Source of the DNA: Burkholderia puraquae
Lineage (GTDB): Bacteria; Pseudomonadota; Gammaproteobacteria; Burkholderiales; Burkholderiaceae
DNA: 64,000 nt
NCBI RefSeq assembly: GCF_002099195.1
Contig: NZ_NBYX01000018.1
Span: 94,723 to 158,722, forward strand
Direction: 5' to 3'
This document shows, piece by piece, positions 51,168 to 59,819 of the stretch. The notes below the pieces were generated by a model. The model was not told where the DNA came from. It made no database searches and was given only the letters and a program-made list of their open reading frames with translations. The translations under genes and the position numbers were made by a program. How positions within the stretch are numbered: the stretch's first letter is position 1; each line of letters opens with the position of its first letter.

Positions 51168-52301
51168 ATGGATTTCAGCTTTACCGATGAGCAGCAGCAG
51201 TTCGCCGACGCGCTGCGCCGTTATCTCGGCGAACAATACGGTTTCGAAGCACGCCAGGCAATCGTGCGCAGCGAGGCGGGCGTGTCGGACACGCAATGGA
51301 GCGCATTCACCGAACTCGGGTTGACCGCGCTGCCCGTGCCGGACGCACAGGGCGGATTCGGCGGCGGCCCGGTCGACATGCTGGTCGTGATGCAGGAGCT
51401 CGGCCGCGCGCTCGTGATCGAGCCGTACTGGGCAACGGCGGTGGGTGTCGAGGCCTTGCGCATCGCCGGCTCCGGCGCCGGGGAGGATGCCGTGCTGCTG
51501 GAGGCGGTCGCGCAGGGGCAGAAACGAGTGGCGGTCGCGTTCCACGAACCGCATGCGCGCTACGATCTGTTCGAACTCGACACGCATGCGCGCGAGCAGG
51601 GCGGCACGTACCGGCTGACCGGCACGAAGTCGGTCGTTCAGCATGGCGCACAGGCGGATGCGTGGATCGTGCCCGCGCGCGTCGATGGCGGCGGCATCGG
51701 CCTGTTCGTCGTCGAACGGGATGCCGCGAACGCGAAGGTGGTCGACTACCGGACGATCGACGGCCAGCGTGCCGCGACGATCGGGCTCAATGAAACGCCC
51801 GCGCGACGGCTGACGGGCGGTGCGCGCGACGCGGCAGCCCTCGAGCAGGTTGCCGATTACGCGACGTTCCTGCTGTGCGCGGAAGCGGTCGGCGTGCTCG
51901 ACGAACTGAACCGCGCCACGGTCGAATATACGAAGACGCGCGAACAGTTCGGCGTGCCGATCGCGCGTTTCCAGGCGCTGCAGCATCGGATGGTCGACAT
52001 GCTGATCCATGCCGAGCAGGCGCGTTCGCTGACGTACCTGGCAGCCGTACGCTACGCGAGCGGCGAGGCCGATGCGCGGCGCAAGGCCGTGTCGGCCGCG
52101 AAAGCGCGGGTCGGCGCCGCCGCACGCTTCGTCGGCCAGCAGGCCGTTCAACTGCACGGCGGCATGGGCGTGACCAACGAGGTCGCCGCTGCGCACCTGT
52201 TCAAGCGGCTGACGATCATCGAGACGACGCTCGGCGATACCGATCATCATCTTGCGCGCATCGCTGCGCTGCCCGATTTCGCGCAGGCCGACGCGGCATG
52301 A
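51168..52301 (+). CDS. Acyl-CoA dehydrogenase family protein (second of a pair)
   Basis: 377-residue divergent relative of the preceding gene. The N-terminus 'FSFTDEQQQFADALRRYL' and 'QFGVPIARFQALQHRMVDMLI' are normal, but the C-terminus 'VQLHGGMGVTNEV...TTLGDTDHHLARI' lacks the usual catalytic Glu-Gly-Thr turn, having Leu-Gly-Asp. Such subunits pair with a second dehydrogenase and may have lost one active site or FAD. GGAGACAAC precedes the ATG; 19 bases after the first gene. Confidence 0.88.
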   Translation: MDFSFTDEQQQFADALRRYLGEQYGFEARQAIVRSEAGVSDTQWSAFTELGLTALPVPDAQGGFGGGPVDMLVVMQELGRALVIEPYWATAVGVEALRIAGSGAGEDAVLLEAVAQGQKRVAVAFHEPHARYDLFELDTHAREQGGTYRLTGTKSVVQHGAQADAWIVPARVDGGGIGLFVVERDAANAKVVDYRTIDGQRAATIGLNETPARRLTGGARDAAALEQVADYATFLLCAEAVGVLDELNRATVEYTKTREQFGVPIARFQALQHRMVDMLIHAEQARSLTYLAAVRYASGEADARRKAVSAAKARVGAAARFVGQQAVQLHGGMGVTNEVAAAHLFKRLTIIETTLGDTDHHLARIAALPDFAQADAA

Positions 52302-52338
52302 CGGCGACGCGCAAGCGCGCCAGACAAGGAGACACCTA

Positions 52339-52800
52339 GTGGGCATCAGTTACGAAGACCTGGTGGTCGGCAGCACCACCGAAGTGGGCCGTTACACGTT
52401 CGAACCCGACGACATCAAGGCGTTCGCGCAACGCTACGACCCGCAGCCGTTCCATCTCGACGAAGAGGCAGGGAAAGCATCGCATTTCGGCGGGCTCGTC
52501 GCGAGCGGCTGGCACACGTGTTCGGTGTTCATGAGCCTGCTCATCAAGAAACTCGGCCAGGACTCGACCAGCATGGGTTCGCCGGGCATCGACTCGATCC
52601 GCTGGCTCAAGCCGGTGCGCGCCGGCGACACGATCACGATGTATCAGAAGGTCCACGACAAGCGCGTGTCGGAGAGCAAGCCCGACCGCGGCATCGTGTC
52701 GACGGAGTGGGTCGGCGTGAACGCCGCCGGCGAGACGGTCATCACCGTGCATACCAAGGTGATCTTCGGGCTGCGCCATCCGGGAGGCACGCACGCATGA
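52339..52800 (+). CDS. MaoC family (R)-hydratase, first
   Basis: 153-residue hot-dog-fold hydratase. The hydratase-2 pattern 'FAQRYDPQPFHLDEEAG' has the catalytic Asp and His; 'HFGGLVASGWHTCSVFMSLL' follows. It should hydrate enoyl-CoA or act as dehydratase. The start is GTG at 52339 with AAGGAGA seven bases upstream. The stop overlaps the next gene's start (ATGA). Confidence 0.88.
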   Translation: MGISYEDLVVGSTTEVGRYTFEPDDIKAFAQRYDPQPFHLDEEAGKASHFGGLVASGWHTCSVFMSLLIKKLGQDSTSMGSPGIDSIRWLKPVRAGDTITMYQKVHDKRVSESKPDRGIVSTEWVGVNAAGETVITVHTKVIFGLRHPGGTHA

Positions 52801-53273
52801 CCGACGTGACCTTGCCGCTGATCGCATCGGCGCAGGCGCTTCAGGCGCGTGTCGGCGCAGAGCCGCTTGCGAGCGGCTGGCTCGCGATCGACCAGCGTCG
52901 TGTCGATGGCTTTGCCGATGCGACCGGCGATCATCAATGGATTCACGTCGATCCCGAACGCGCGCGGCGCGAGTCGCCGTTCGGCGGCCCGATCGCGCAC
53001 GGGTTCCTGACGCTGTCGCTGATTCCGGCGTTGATGGCCGACGCGATGCGTTTCGAACAGAAGATGGGCGTGAACTACGGACTGAACCGCGTGCGGTTCC
53101 TGAAGCCGGTGCCAGTTGGCGCGCGCGTGCGTGCGCTGTTTGCGGTAAAGGAAACCACCGAGGCCGCGCGGGGCGGTGTGCAGGTGACGTGGTCGGTGAC
53201 GATGCAGGTCGAGCGTCCCGACGCGCCGCTGCCTGTCTGCGCAGCGGAATTCATCACGCTGCACTACTTCTGA
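52797..53273 (+). CDS. MaoC family (R)-hydratase, second
   Basis: 158-residue hot-dog-fold hydratase. 'FADATGDHQWIHVDPERARRESPFGGPIAHGFLTLSL' (about 40-75) contains the catalytic Asp-x4-His pattern. It is typical of stand-alone enoyl-CoA hydratases, about 25% different in pattern from the preceding gene by eye. Overlapping start/stop suggests a 1:1 heterodimer with the first hydratase or successive steps; inference. Last gene of the operon. Confidence 0.88.
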   Translation: MTDVTLPLIASAQALQARVGAEPLASGWLAIDQRRVDGFADATGDHQWIHVDPERARRESPFGGPIAHGFLTLSLIPALMADAMRFEQKMGVNYGLNRVRFLKPVPVGARVRALFAVKETTEAARGGVQVTWSVTMQVERPDAPLPVCAAEFITLHYF

Positions 53274-53328
53274 ATTTCTGAAGTGGGGAGCGGCATGCAT
53301 GGATGCCGCTCCGTCCGTCACATGTGCG

Positions 53329-54021
53329 TCAGTGCTTCGCGTATTGCGTCGCGCCGAACAGCACCTCGCGTGCCTTGTCGTCCTGCAGCGCTTTGCGCAT
53401 CGATGCGAGCACTTCGACGCCGCGCTGCACGGACGGTCGTGCGGCAATCGTCTCGTACCAGCGCTTCACGTTCGGCAATTCGTCGAGCACGATGCCCTGG
53501 TTCTGCCACGAGCGCGTCCACGGGAACGTCGCAATGTCCGCGATCGTGTACGCGTCGCCTGCGAGATACTCGGATTCACCGAGACGCTTGTCCATCACGT
53601 TGTACAGGCGCTTCGCTTCGTTCGTGTAGCGATTGACCGCATACTCGATCTTCTCCGGCGCATACAGGCGGAAGTGGTGTGCCTGCCCGAGCATCGGGCC
53701 GACACCACCCATCTGGAACATCAGCCATTCGAGCGTCGCATAGCGTGCGGCCGGATCGGTCGGCAGGAACTTGCCGGTCTTCTCCGCGAGGTAGATCAGG
53801 ATCGCGCCCGATTCGAACAGCGAGATCGGCTTGCCGCCGGGGCCGTTCGGATCGACGATCGCAGGGATCTTGTTGTTCGGGCTGATCGTCAGGAATTCCG
53901 GCTTGAACTGGTCGCCTGCGCCGATATCGACCGGATGGGCGCGATAGGCGAGGCCCGTTTCCTCGAGCATGATGTGCACCTTGTGGCCGTTCGGGGTCGC
54001 CCAGCTATAGACGTCGATCAT
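53329..54021 (-). CDS. Glutathione S-transferase family protein (YfcG/Ure2-like)
   Basis: 230-residue protein with an N-terminal thioredoxin-like domain (about 1-85): 'YSWATPNGHKVHIMLEETGL' and 'SPNNKIPAIVD' followed by 'LFESGAILIYLAEKTG', and an all-helical C-terminal domain. The 'TPNG-K' active-site pattern is that of nu-class/YfcG enzymes, which have glutathione disulfide reductase activity. The start at 54021 follows a weak GAAGGAG; the longer frame is unsupported. Convergent with the MaoC operon. Confidence 0.9.
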   Translation of the reverse strand: MIDVYSWATPNGHKVHIMLEETGLAYRAHPVDIGAGDQFKPEFLTISPNNKIPAIVDPNGPGGKPISLFESGAILIYLAEKTGKFLPTDPAARYATLEWLMFQMGGVGPMLGQAHHFRLYAPEKIEYAVNRYTNEAKRLYNVMDKRLGESEYLAGDAYTIADIATFPWTRSWQNQGIVLDELPNVKRWYETIAARPSVQRGVEVLASMRKALQDDKAREVLFGATQYAKH

Positions 54022-54275
54022 CGTGAACTCCTTCGTTGCATGCGCGAAAACGGCGCCGGCAGCGCCGCGACAGGCGGTCATTAGAGCATGGATCGATGCG
54101 GGCTGCTGGCGACGGAAACGTGCGTGCCGATGCATGTGCGCAGGCGCGTGCGCGCGGGTCGGGCTACATGGCGTCGGGCGATCGCATGTCGTCCCGAGTC
54201 GTCGAGATGGGCGCCGCCGTGCAGCATCGGGTCGATGCGGTGGCGACGCGTCAATTCGAAAGCGGGCGCGACGAT

Positions 54276-55067
54276 TCAGCGCTTGTAGCGGGGCTGGCGT
54301 TTCTCGAGAAATGCGGTGATGCCTTCGAGCCCGTCCGCATGATGCAGCGATGCGACGAAATGATCACGCTCGGTGCCGAGATGCGTGTCGAGCGGTTGCA
54401 TCGTTGCGTCGTCGAGCAGCGACTTGATGCGCGTGAGCGCGTTCGGCGAGATGCCGGCGAGCGCATCGGCCCATGCCAGCGCGTCGGTCAGCGCCGCGCC
54501 CGGCACGGCGAGCCGGTTGACGACACCAAGCGTGTGCAGACGTTCGGCTGCGACGGGCTTGCCTTCGAACAGGATCTCGGCCGCAATCGCCCGCGGCAGC
54601 GCGCGCGCGATGAACCACGAACCGCCGCCGTCGGGCGTCAGGCCGACACGCGCGTACGACATCACGAACTTCGCATCGTGCGCGGCGACGATCAGGTCGC
54701 ACGCGAGCGCGAGCGAGAAGCCCGCGCCGGCCGCGGCACCTTCGACCGCTGCGATCACCGGCTTCGTCGAAGCGTGGATCGCCGTTACCCATGCTGCGAG
54801 CTGATCGATGCTGTCGGCCTGGAAGGACGGATCCTTCGAGCGGTTGTCGAGCAGCCGGTTCAGGTTGCCCCCCGCGCAGAAGAAGCGATCGGCGCCGGTG
54901 AGCACGACCGCGCGAATCCCGGGGTCTCGTTCCGCGGTGGCAAGCGCTTCGATGCCGGCCGCGTACATGTCGGGATGCAGCGCGTTGCGTGCGCCGGGAT
55001 TGGATAGCGTGAGGACGAGCGTCGATTCGCTCTCGGGTGGCCGCGAGGCCAGCAGTTCAGCACTCAT
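54276..55067 (-). CDS. Enoyl-CoA hydratase/isomerase family protein
   Basis: 263-residue crotonase-fold enzyme. 'LTLSNPGARNALHPDMYAAGIEAL' and the oxyanion-hole segment 'FCAGGNLNRLLD' (about 63-74) are followed by 'VEGAAAGAGFSLALACDLIVAA'. A catalytic Glu is not in the first crotonase position; the other candidate is in 'VGLTPDGGGSWF', where Asp replaces it, so isomerase or 3-hydroxy chemistry is possible. The gene is divergent from a glutathione transferase, with a palindrome between them. Confidence 0.88.
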   Translation of the reverse strand: MSAELLASRPPESESTLVLTLSNPGARNALHPDMYAAGIEALATAERDPGIRAVVLTGADRFFCAGGNLNRLLDNRSKDPSFQADSIDQLAAWVTAIHASTKPVIAAVEGAAAGAGFSLALACDLIVAAHDAKFVMSYARVGLTPDGGGSWFIARALPRAIAAEILFEGKPVAAERLHTLGVVNRLAVPGAALTDALAWADALAGISPNALTRIKSLLDDATMQPLDTHLGTERDHFVASLHHADGLEGITAFLEKRQPRYKR

Positions 55068-55186
55068 GCGAGCGTGTCTCCATCGGATGGCGGGGCTGCG
55101 GCGGCGGGCGCATCGCGCGCGCTGATGCGGCCGATGCCGTAGCAGATGTATTGTTGTCGTGACGAACGCAAAACTTGCTTTAGACT

Positions 55187-55200
55187 AGCACGAACGTGCT
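55187..55200. promoter_or_regulatory. Palindrome between crotonase and GST genes
   Basis: AGCACG, AA, CGTGCT: two six-base perfect arms in the 202-base divergent region. Size and symmetry fit a TetR-type repressor site near promoters of both genes; the regulator is not adjacent. Confidence 0.4.
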
Positions 55201-55269
55201 TTTCAGCGCGATGAATCCCGATGTGGCCGGCATTGATGCCGCCGCGCTTCAGTGAGGAAGGAGACTCCG

Positions 55270-55926
55270 ATGCTACAGCTGTGCGGTATTCCGTTGTCCA
55301 ACTACTACAACAAGGTGAAGTTCGTCCTGCTCGAGCACGACATTCCGTTCGAGGAGTCGGTATGCGGTTTGCCGGTCAGCGATCCGGCGCAACTCGCCGA
55401 TTCGCCGCTCGGCAAGATTCCATTTCTGAAAACCGACGAAGGCGCGCTGTTCGAGTCGCAGGTGATCATCGAGTACCTGGCGGCGCGCTATCCCGAGAAA
55501 GGCATTTTTCCGGCAAGCCCGTTTGCAGGCGCGAAGGTGCGCGAACTGATCGAGACGCTCGAGCTGTATCTCGAATGGATGGCGCGCGAGGTCTATACCG
55601 AAGCGTTTTTCGGCGGCAAGGTCAGCGACGGGATGAAGGCGCACGTCGAGAAGCGCCTGCCGCGCGCGATCGATGCATTCAAGCAGATGACGCAGTTTTC
55701 GCCGTATGTGCTCGGAGAATCGTTCGGCCTCGCGGACATCGCCGCCTGGGTTCATCTGCCGGTCATCGGAATGGCGACGAAGGCCGTATTCGGACGCGAT
55801 TTCCTGCTCGACGCAGGCATCGACTGGAAGGCGCATGCGAAGAAGGTGGGCGAGCGTCCTGCCGCGCAGCGCGTGGCGGCCGAGCGCAAGGCGTATGTCG
55901 ACGCGACGAGCGTCGCGCGTTCGTAA
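55270..55926 (+). CDS. Glutathione S-transferase family protein
   Basis: 218-residue protein with thioredoxin-like N-terminal domain (about 1-80, 'LCGIPLSNYYNKVKFVLLEHDIPFEE', 'GKIPFLKTDEGALFESQVIIEYL') and helical C-terminal domain ('SPYVLGESFGLADIAAWVHLPV'). The start at 55270 has AAGGAGA eight bases upstream; an in-frame start at 55252 is less likely. Substrate unknown. Divergent from the enoyl-CoA hydratase gene. Confidence 0.9.
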   Translation: MLQLCGIPLSNYYNKVKFVLLEHDIPFEESVCGLPVSDPAQLADSPLGKIPFLKTDEGALFESQVIIEYLAARYPEKGIFPASPFAGAKVRELIETLELYLEWMAREVYTEAFFGGKVSDGMKAHVEKRLPRAIDAFKQMTQFSPYVLGESFGLADIAAWVHLPVIGMATKAVFGRDFLLDAGIDWKAHAKKVGERPAAQRVAAERKAYVDATSVARS

Positions 55927-55968
55927 GCGCGGCTCCCGCTGGGCGGCGTGCGGCCGCCCGTGCGGGTC

Positions 55969-57141
55969 TTACAGGCGAGCGAGCCGTTCGAGCGCGGCCG
56001 CGAGCGTACTTTCCTGCTTCGCAAAGCAGAATCGGACGACGCCCGATTCGTGCGGCTCGTGATAGAACGCCGACACCGGAATGGCGGCCACGCCGATCTC
56101 CGACGTGAGCCACTTCGAGAACTCCGCTTCCGGCAGGTCGCTGATCGCCGAATAATCGACGCACTGGAAGTACGTGCCCGTGCAGGGCAGCAGCTTGAAG
56201 CGCGTGCGCTCCAGGCCGGCCCGGAAGAAGTCGCGCTTCTTCTGGTAGAAGTCGGCAAGCGTCAGGTACGGCGCCGGGTCGCGCAGGTAGTCGGCGAGCC
56301 CGATCTGCATCGGCGTGTTCACCGTGAACACGTTGAACTGGTGGACCTTGCGGAATTCCGCGGTCAGCGCGGCAGGCGCTGCGACATAGCCGACTTTCCA
56401 GCCCGTCACGTGATAGGTCTTGCCGAAGCTCGACACGATGAAGCTGCGCGCGGCGAGTTCCGGATAGCGCGCGACGCTCTCGTGGCGCGCGCCGTCATAG
56501 ACCATGTGCTCGTAGACCTCGTCGGACAAGATCAGCACATTGGTGCCGCGCACGATCTCCTCGAGCTTGCGCATGTCCGCCTCGCGCCACACGGTACCCG
56601 TCGGGTTATGCGGCGTGTTGATCAGGATCATGCGCGTTTTCGGCGTGATCGCGGCCGCCAGACGGTCGAACGGGATTGCGTAGTCGGGCGCCTCCAGCGT
56701 GACGAACACGGGCTTGCCGCCCGCGAGTTCGATCGACGGCAGGTAGCTGTCGTAGGTCGGTTCGACGACGATCACTTCATCACCCGGATGCACCGTGCAC
56801 AGGATCGCCGTCAGCAGCGCCTGCGTCGCGCCGGCCGTGACGGTGATCTCGGTCGCCGGATCGTAACGCCGGCCGTAGACCTGCGCGATCTTGTCTGCGA
56901 TTGCGTCGCGCAGCGGCGCGACACCGGCCATCGGCGGATACTGGTTGTGCCCGTTGCGCATCGCGCCGGCAACCGCATCGACGATGCGCGGATCGCAGTC
57001 GAAATCCGGAAAGCCCTGGCCGAGGTTCACCGCGCCTTTTTCTGCGGCAAGCGCGCTCATGACCGTGAAGATCGTCGTGCCGACGTTCGGCAGGCGCGAG
57101 GGGAAAACGGGAGTCGTTGGCATGTCTGAAGGAGCGTTCAT
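55969..57141 (-). CDS. PLP-dependent aminotransferase (methionine/kynurenine type)
   Basis: 390-residue fold-type I aminotransferase. The PLP-Lys is K241 in 'SSFGKTYHVTGWKVGY'; N179-P180 and D207 in 'ILSDEVYEHMVYDG' complete the cofactor site. 'NLGQGFPDFDCD' and 'YPPMAGVAPLR' are typical of methionine aminotransferase/kynurenine aminotransferase (YbdL-like) enzymes. It probably transaminates methionine or aromatic amino acids. Start uncertain between 57141 and 57123. It is followed upstream by the PIN gene, same strand. Confidence 0.9.
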   Translation of the reverse strand: MNAPSDMPTTPVFPSRLPNVGTTIFTVMSALAAEKGAVNLGQGFPDFDCDPRIVDAVAGAMRNGHNQYPPMAGVAPLRDAIADKIAQVYGRRYDPATEITVTAGATQALLTAILCTVHPGDEVIVVEPTYDSYLPSIELAGGKPVFVTLEAPDYAIPFDRLAAAITPKTRMILINTPHNPTGTVWREADMRKLEEIVRGTNVLILSDEVYEHMVYDGARHESVARYPELAARSFIVSSFGKTYHVTGWKVGYVAAPAALTAEFRKVHQFNVFTVNTPMQIGLADYLRDPAPYLTLADFYQKKRDFFRAGLERTRFKLLPCTGTYFQCVDYSAISDLPEAEFSKWLTSEIGVAAIPVSAFYHEPHESGVVRFCFAKQESTLAAALERLARL

Positions 57142-57174
57142 CGATACGGTCGAAATCGGGTGGTGGTGCGTGCG

Positions 57175-57654
57175 TCAGGCCGGTGTGGCGTCGAGCGCGC
57201 AGGCCTCGGCAAAGGGCGCGGGCTGCGCGATCCGGAAGCCGAAGTCGCGTGCGGTGCGCTTCGCAAGCTTCAGCAGCGCGCGGTCTTTCGACACGAGCCA
57301 CTCGGCCTGGGCGGCGCGGGCGAGTTCGAGAAACTTCTGGTCGTCGCGGTCCTTGCACTTCGGCAATGGCGGCGCGTTGGCGTCGATGGCCGGCGGCTCG
57401 ACGAGGCTCGCCAGGCGGGCGACGGTCGCGAGCGCAGCCGCCTTGTCGACCGCGCGCGCCTGGAACTGCGGATAATCGAGCACGTACTCGAGTTCGGTCA
57501 GGCAGCGGCCGTCGATCACGGCGGCAAGCGTGCCGCGTTCGAGCGCGGCACGGATCGGGCGTGTAGCGGGGTCGTCGAATACGAGGATGTCGATCCAGAC
57601 GTTCGAGTCGAGCACGACGCGACGTGCGGCATGCGGGGCGAGAGAGCGGGTCAT
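57175..57654 (-). CDS. PIN-domain protein (putative toxin component, orphan)
   Basis: 159-residue PIN-like ribonuclease. Acidic residues are placed as in the family: D16 in 'LDSNVWIDIL', E in 'CLTELEYVL', D in 'KDRDDQKFLELA', D in 'VSKDRALL'. It is labelled 'putative toxin-antitoxin system toxin component, PIN family', but no small antitoxin gene is adjacent on either side. It may act alone, for instance in RNA processing. Position between an aminotransferase and divergent yaaA gives no clue. Confidence 0.85.
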   Translation of the reverse strand: MTRSLAPHAARRVVLDSNVWIDILVFDDPATRPIRAALERGTLAAVIDGRCLTELEYVLDYPQFQARAVDKAAALATVARLASLVEPPAIDANAPPLPKCKDRDDQKFLELARAAQAEWLVSKDRALLKLAKRTARDFGFRIAQPAPFAEACALDATPA

Positions 57655-57711
57655 TCGTTACAATCGGTGGTTTTCGTCTGACCGCAAGGCACGGCGTGCC
57701 AGCGAGCCTCT

Positions 57712-58494
57712 ATGATAATCGTTCTCTCCCCCGCCAAATCCCTCGACTACGATACGCCCGCGCATGTCCAGTCTTACACGAAGCCTGCATTCGTCGACGA
57801 CGCGTCCGAACTGATCGACGGCCTGCGCAAGCTTTCGCCGCAGGACATCGCGACGCTGATGGATATCTCCGATCCGCTCGCACGCCTGAATTTCCAGCGC
57901 TACGCGGATTGGTCGCCGACCTTTACGCCAGCCAACGCGAAGCAGGCCGTGCTCGCGTTCAACGGCGACGTCTATGAAGGATTCGACGCCAAATCGCTGT
58001 CGTCCGCCGATCTCGACTATGCGCAGCAGCACGTGCGCGTGCTGTCGGGCCTGTACGGGCTGTTGCGTCCGCTCGACCTGCTGCAGCCGTACCGGCTCGA
58101 GATGGGTACACGCTTCGCGAACGCGCGCGGCAAGGATCTGTACGCGTTCTGGGGCGATCGCATCACGCGGGCGCTGAACGAACAGCTCGAAACGCGCAGC
58201 GGCGCGGCGCGCGTGCTGGTCAACTGCGCGTCGACCGAATACTTCAAGTCGGTCAAGCCGAAACTGCTGGCCGCGCCCGTCATTACGCCGGTGTTCGAGG
58301 ACTGGAAGGGTGGCCGCTACAAGATCATCAGCTTTCATGCGAAGCGCGCACGTGGCCTGATGGCGCGTTTTATCGTCGAGAACCGTATTACCGACCCGAA
58401 GGCGCTGAAGGATTTCGCGACGGAAGGCTACGCTTTCGATGCGGCTGCGTCGAATGATTCGACTTACGTATATCGCCGGCGAGTCGGCGAGTGA
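57712..58494 (+). CDS. yaaA: Peroxide stress protein YaaA
   Basis: 260-residue DUF328/YaaA protein, normal length. N-terminal 'MIIVLSPAKSLDYDTP' and 'FNGDVYEGFDAKSL', 'LSGLYGLLRPLDLLQPYRLEMGT' and 'SFHAKRARGLMARFI' are conserved throughout the family. In E. coli it lowers intracellular iron under peroxide stress and binds DNA. A TTACAAT-like stretch lies 54 bases upstream. It is followed after 88 bases by the M14 gene. Confidence 0.94.
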   Translation: MIIVLSPAKSLDYDTPAHVQSYTKPAFVDDASELIDGLRKLSPQDIATLMDISDPLARLNFQRYADWSPTFTPANAKQAVLAFNGDVYEGFDAKSLSSADLDYAQQHVRVLSGLYGLLRPLDLLQPYRLEMGTRFANARGKDLYAFWGDRITRALNEQLETRSGAARVLVNCASTEYFKSVKPKLLAAPVITPVFEDWKGGRYKIISFHAKRARGLMARFIVENRITDPKALKDFATEGYAFDAAASNDSTYVYRRRVGE

Positions 58495-58582
58495 CCCTGC
58501 CGGCCGTTCACGAGACGGCCGGCACATGCATGAGGCCGGGCAAACGCTATACCGCCTGTTCCGGTCGCCCAAGGAGAGACAG

Positions 58583-59737
58583 ATGGCCCTTTCGATCACC
58601 AGCAATTTCGACGCAGGCGCAATCGACGTCGTGGCGTGCGACAGCCCCGATGCGATTCGGCTGCGCGTGCGCGGCGACAACCGCTCGGAATTCGCGCAAT
58701 GGTTTTACTACCGCTTGACGGGTGCGCGCGGCGAGCGCTGCGTGATGACGTTCGAGAATGCTGCCGAATGCGCGTATCCGTCGGGCTGGCGCAATTACAG
58801 CGCGGTGGCGAGCTATGACCGGGTCGACTGGTTCCGCGTGCCGACGACGTTCGACGGCAAGACGATGACCATCGACCATACGCCGGAATTCGACAGCATC
58901 TACTACGCGTATTTCGAACCGTACTCGGAAGAGCGCCACGCGGCATTTCTCGGCGCGGTCCAGCAGTTGCCGCAGGCGAGCGTCGTCGAACTCGGCTGCA
59001 CGGTCGAAGGCCGTCCGATGTCGCTACTGACGCTCGGTACGCCGGAAACCGATGGCGTGCCGAAGAAGAAGGTGTGGATCATCGCGCGTCAGCATCCCGG
59101 CGAGTCGATGGCCGAGTGGTTTGTCGAAGGCCTCGTCAAGCGGCTGGCCGGATGGGGCGACTGGGCCGGCGATCCGGTCGCGCGCAAGCTCTACGATCGC
59201 GTGACGTTCCACATCGTCCCGAACATGAACCCGGACGGCAGCGTGCATGGCAACCTGCGCACCAACGCGGCAGGCGCGAACCTGAACCGCGAGTGGATGG
59301 CGCCCGATGCCGAGCGCAGCCCCGAGGTGCTGGCCGTGCGCGATGCGATCCATGCGGTCGGCTGCGACATGTTCTTCGACATTCACGGCGACGAGGATCT
59401 GCCGTACGTGTTCGTCGCCGGGTCGGAAATGCTGCCGAGCTTTACGGAGCAGCAGGGCAAGGAGCAGACCGCGTTCATCGACGCGTTCAAGGTCGCGAGC
59501 CCCGACTTCCAGACTGAGCACGGCTATGCGGCGAGCAAGTACAAGGAGGACGCGCTCAAGCTCGCGTCGAAGTACATCGGCCACCAGTTCGGCTGCCTGT
59601 CGCTGACGCTCGAGATGCCGTTCAAGGACAACGCGAACCTGCCTGACGAACGAGTTGGCTGGAACGGCGAGCGTAGTGCGGCGCTTGGCGCGGCGATGCT
59701 GGCGGCGATCCTGGTGCACGTCGACACGTTCGCGTAA
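58583..59737 (+). CDS. M14-family metallocarboxypeptidase (DUF2817/CPG70-like)
   Basis: 384-residue cytosolic zinc carboxypeptidase. Zinc ligands: His and Glu in 'RQHPGESMAEW' (about 172-182) and His in 'FDIHGDEDLP' (about 267). Arg in 'NLNREW' and catalytic Glu in 'LSLTLEMPFKDN' are in place. An N-terminal beta domain (about 1-140) precedes the catalytic part, as in cytosolic carboxypeptidase-like bacterial proteins. Substrate unknown. AAGGAGAGA precedes the ATG. Followed by a bidirectional terminator. Confidence 0.9.
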   Translation: MALSITSNFDAGAIDVVACDSPDAIRLRVRGDNRSEFAQWFYYRLTGARGERCVMTFENAAECAYPSGWRNYSAVASYDRVDWFRVPTTFDGKTMTIDHTPEFDSIYYAYFEPYSEERHAAFLGAVQQLPQASVVELGCTVEGRPMSLLTLGTPETDGVPKKKVWIIARQHPGESMAEWFVEGLVKRLAGWGDWAGDPVARKLYDRVTFHIVPNMNPDGSVHGNLRTNAAGANLNREWMAPDAERSPEVLAVRDAIHAVGCDMFFDIHGDEDLPYVFVAGSEMLPSFTEQQGKEQTAFIDAFKVASPDFQTEHGYAASKYKEDALKLASKYIGHQFGCLSLTLEMPFKDNANLPDERVGWNGERSAALGAAMLAAILVHVDTFA

Positions 59738-59754
59738 GCGTCGCGTCGCCACAT

Positions 59755-59793
59755 GAAAAAAGCCGGTGCATCCTGAGATGCTCCGGCTTTTTT
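59755..59793. terminator. Bidirectional terminator between convergent genes
   Basis: Stem AAAAAAGCCGG with CCGGCTTTTTT around a 16-base loop; T-runs on both strands serve the carboxypeptidase gene and the opposing secreted-protein gene. Confidence 0.9.
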
Positions 59794-59819
59794 GCTTCTG
59801 TCGATGTCGATTCGCCGTG

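Noticed and set aside
57175..57654. A complete toxin-antitoxin module at the PIN gene
   Set aside because: No adjacent small antitoxin frame with a ribosome-binding site on either side.
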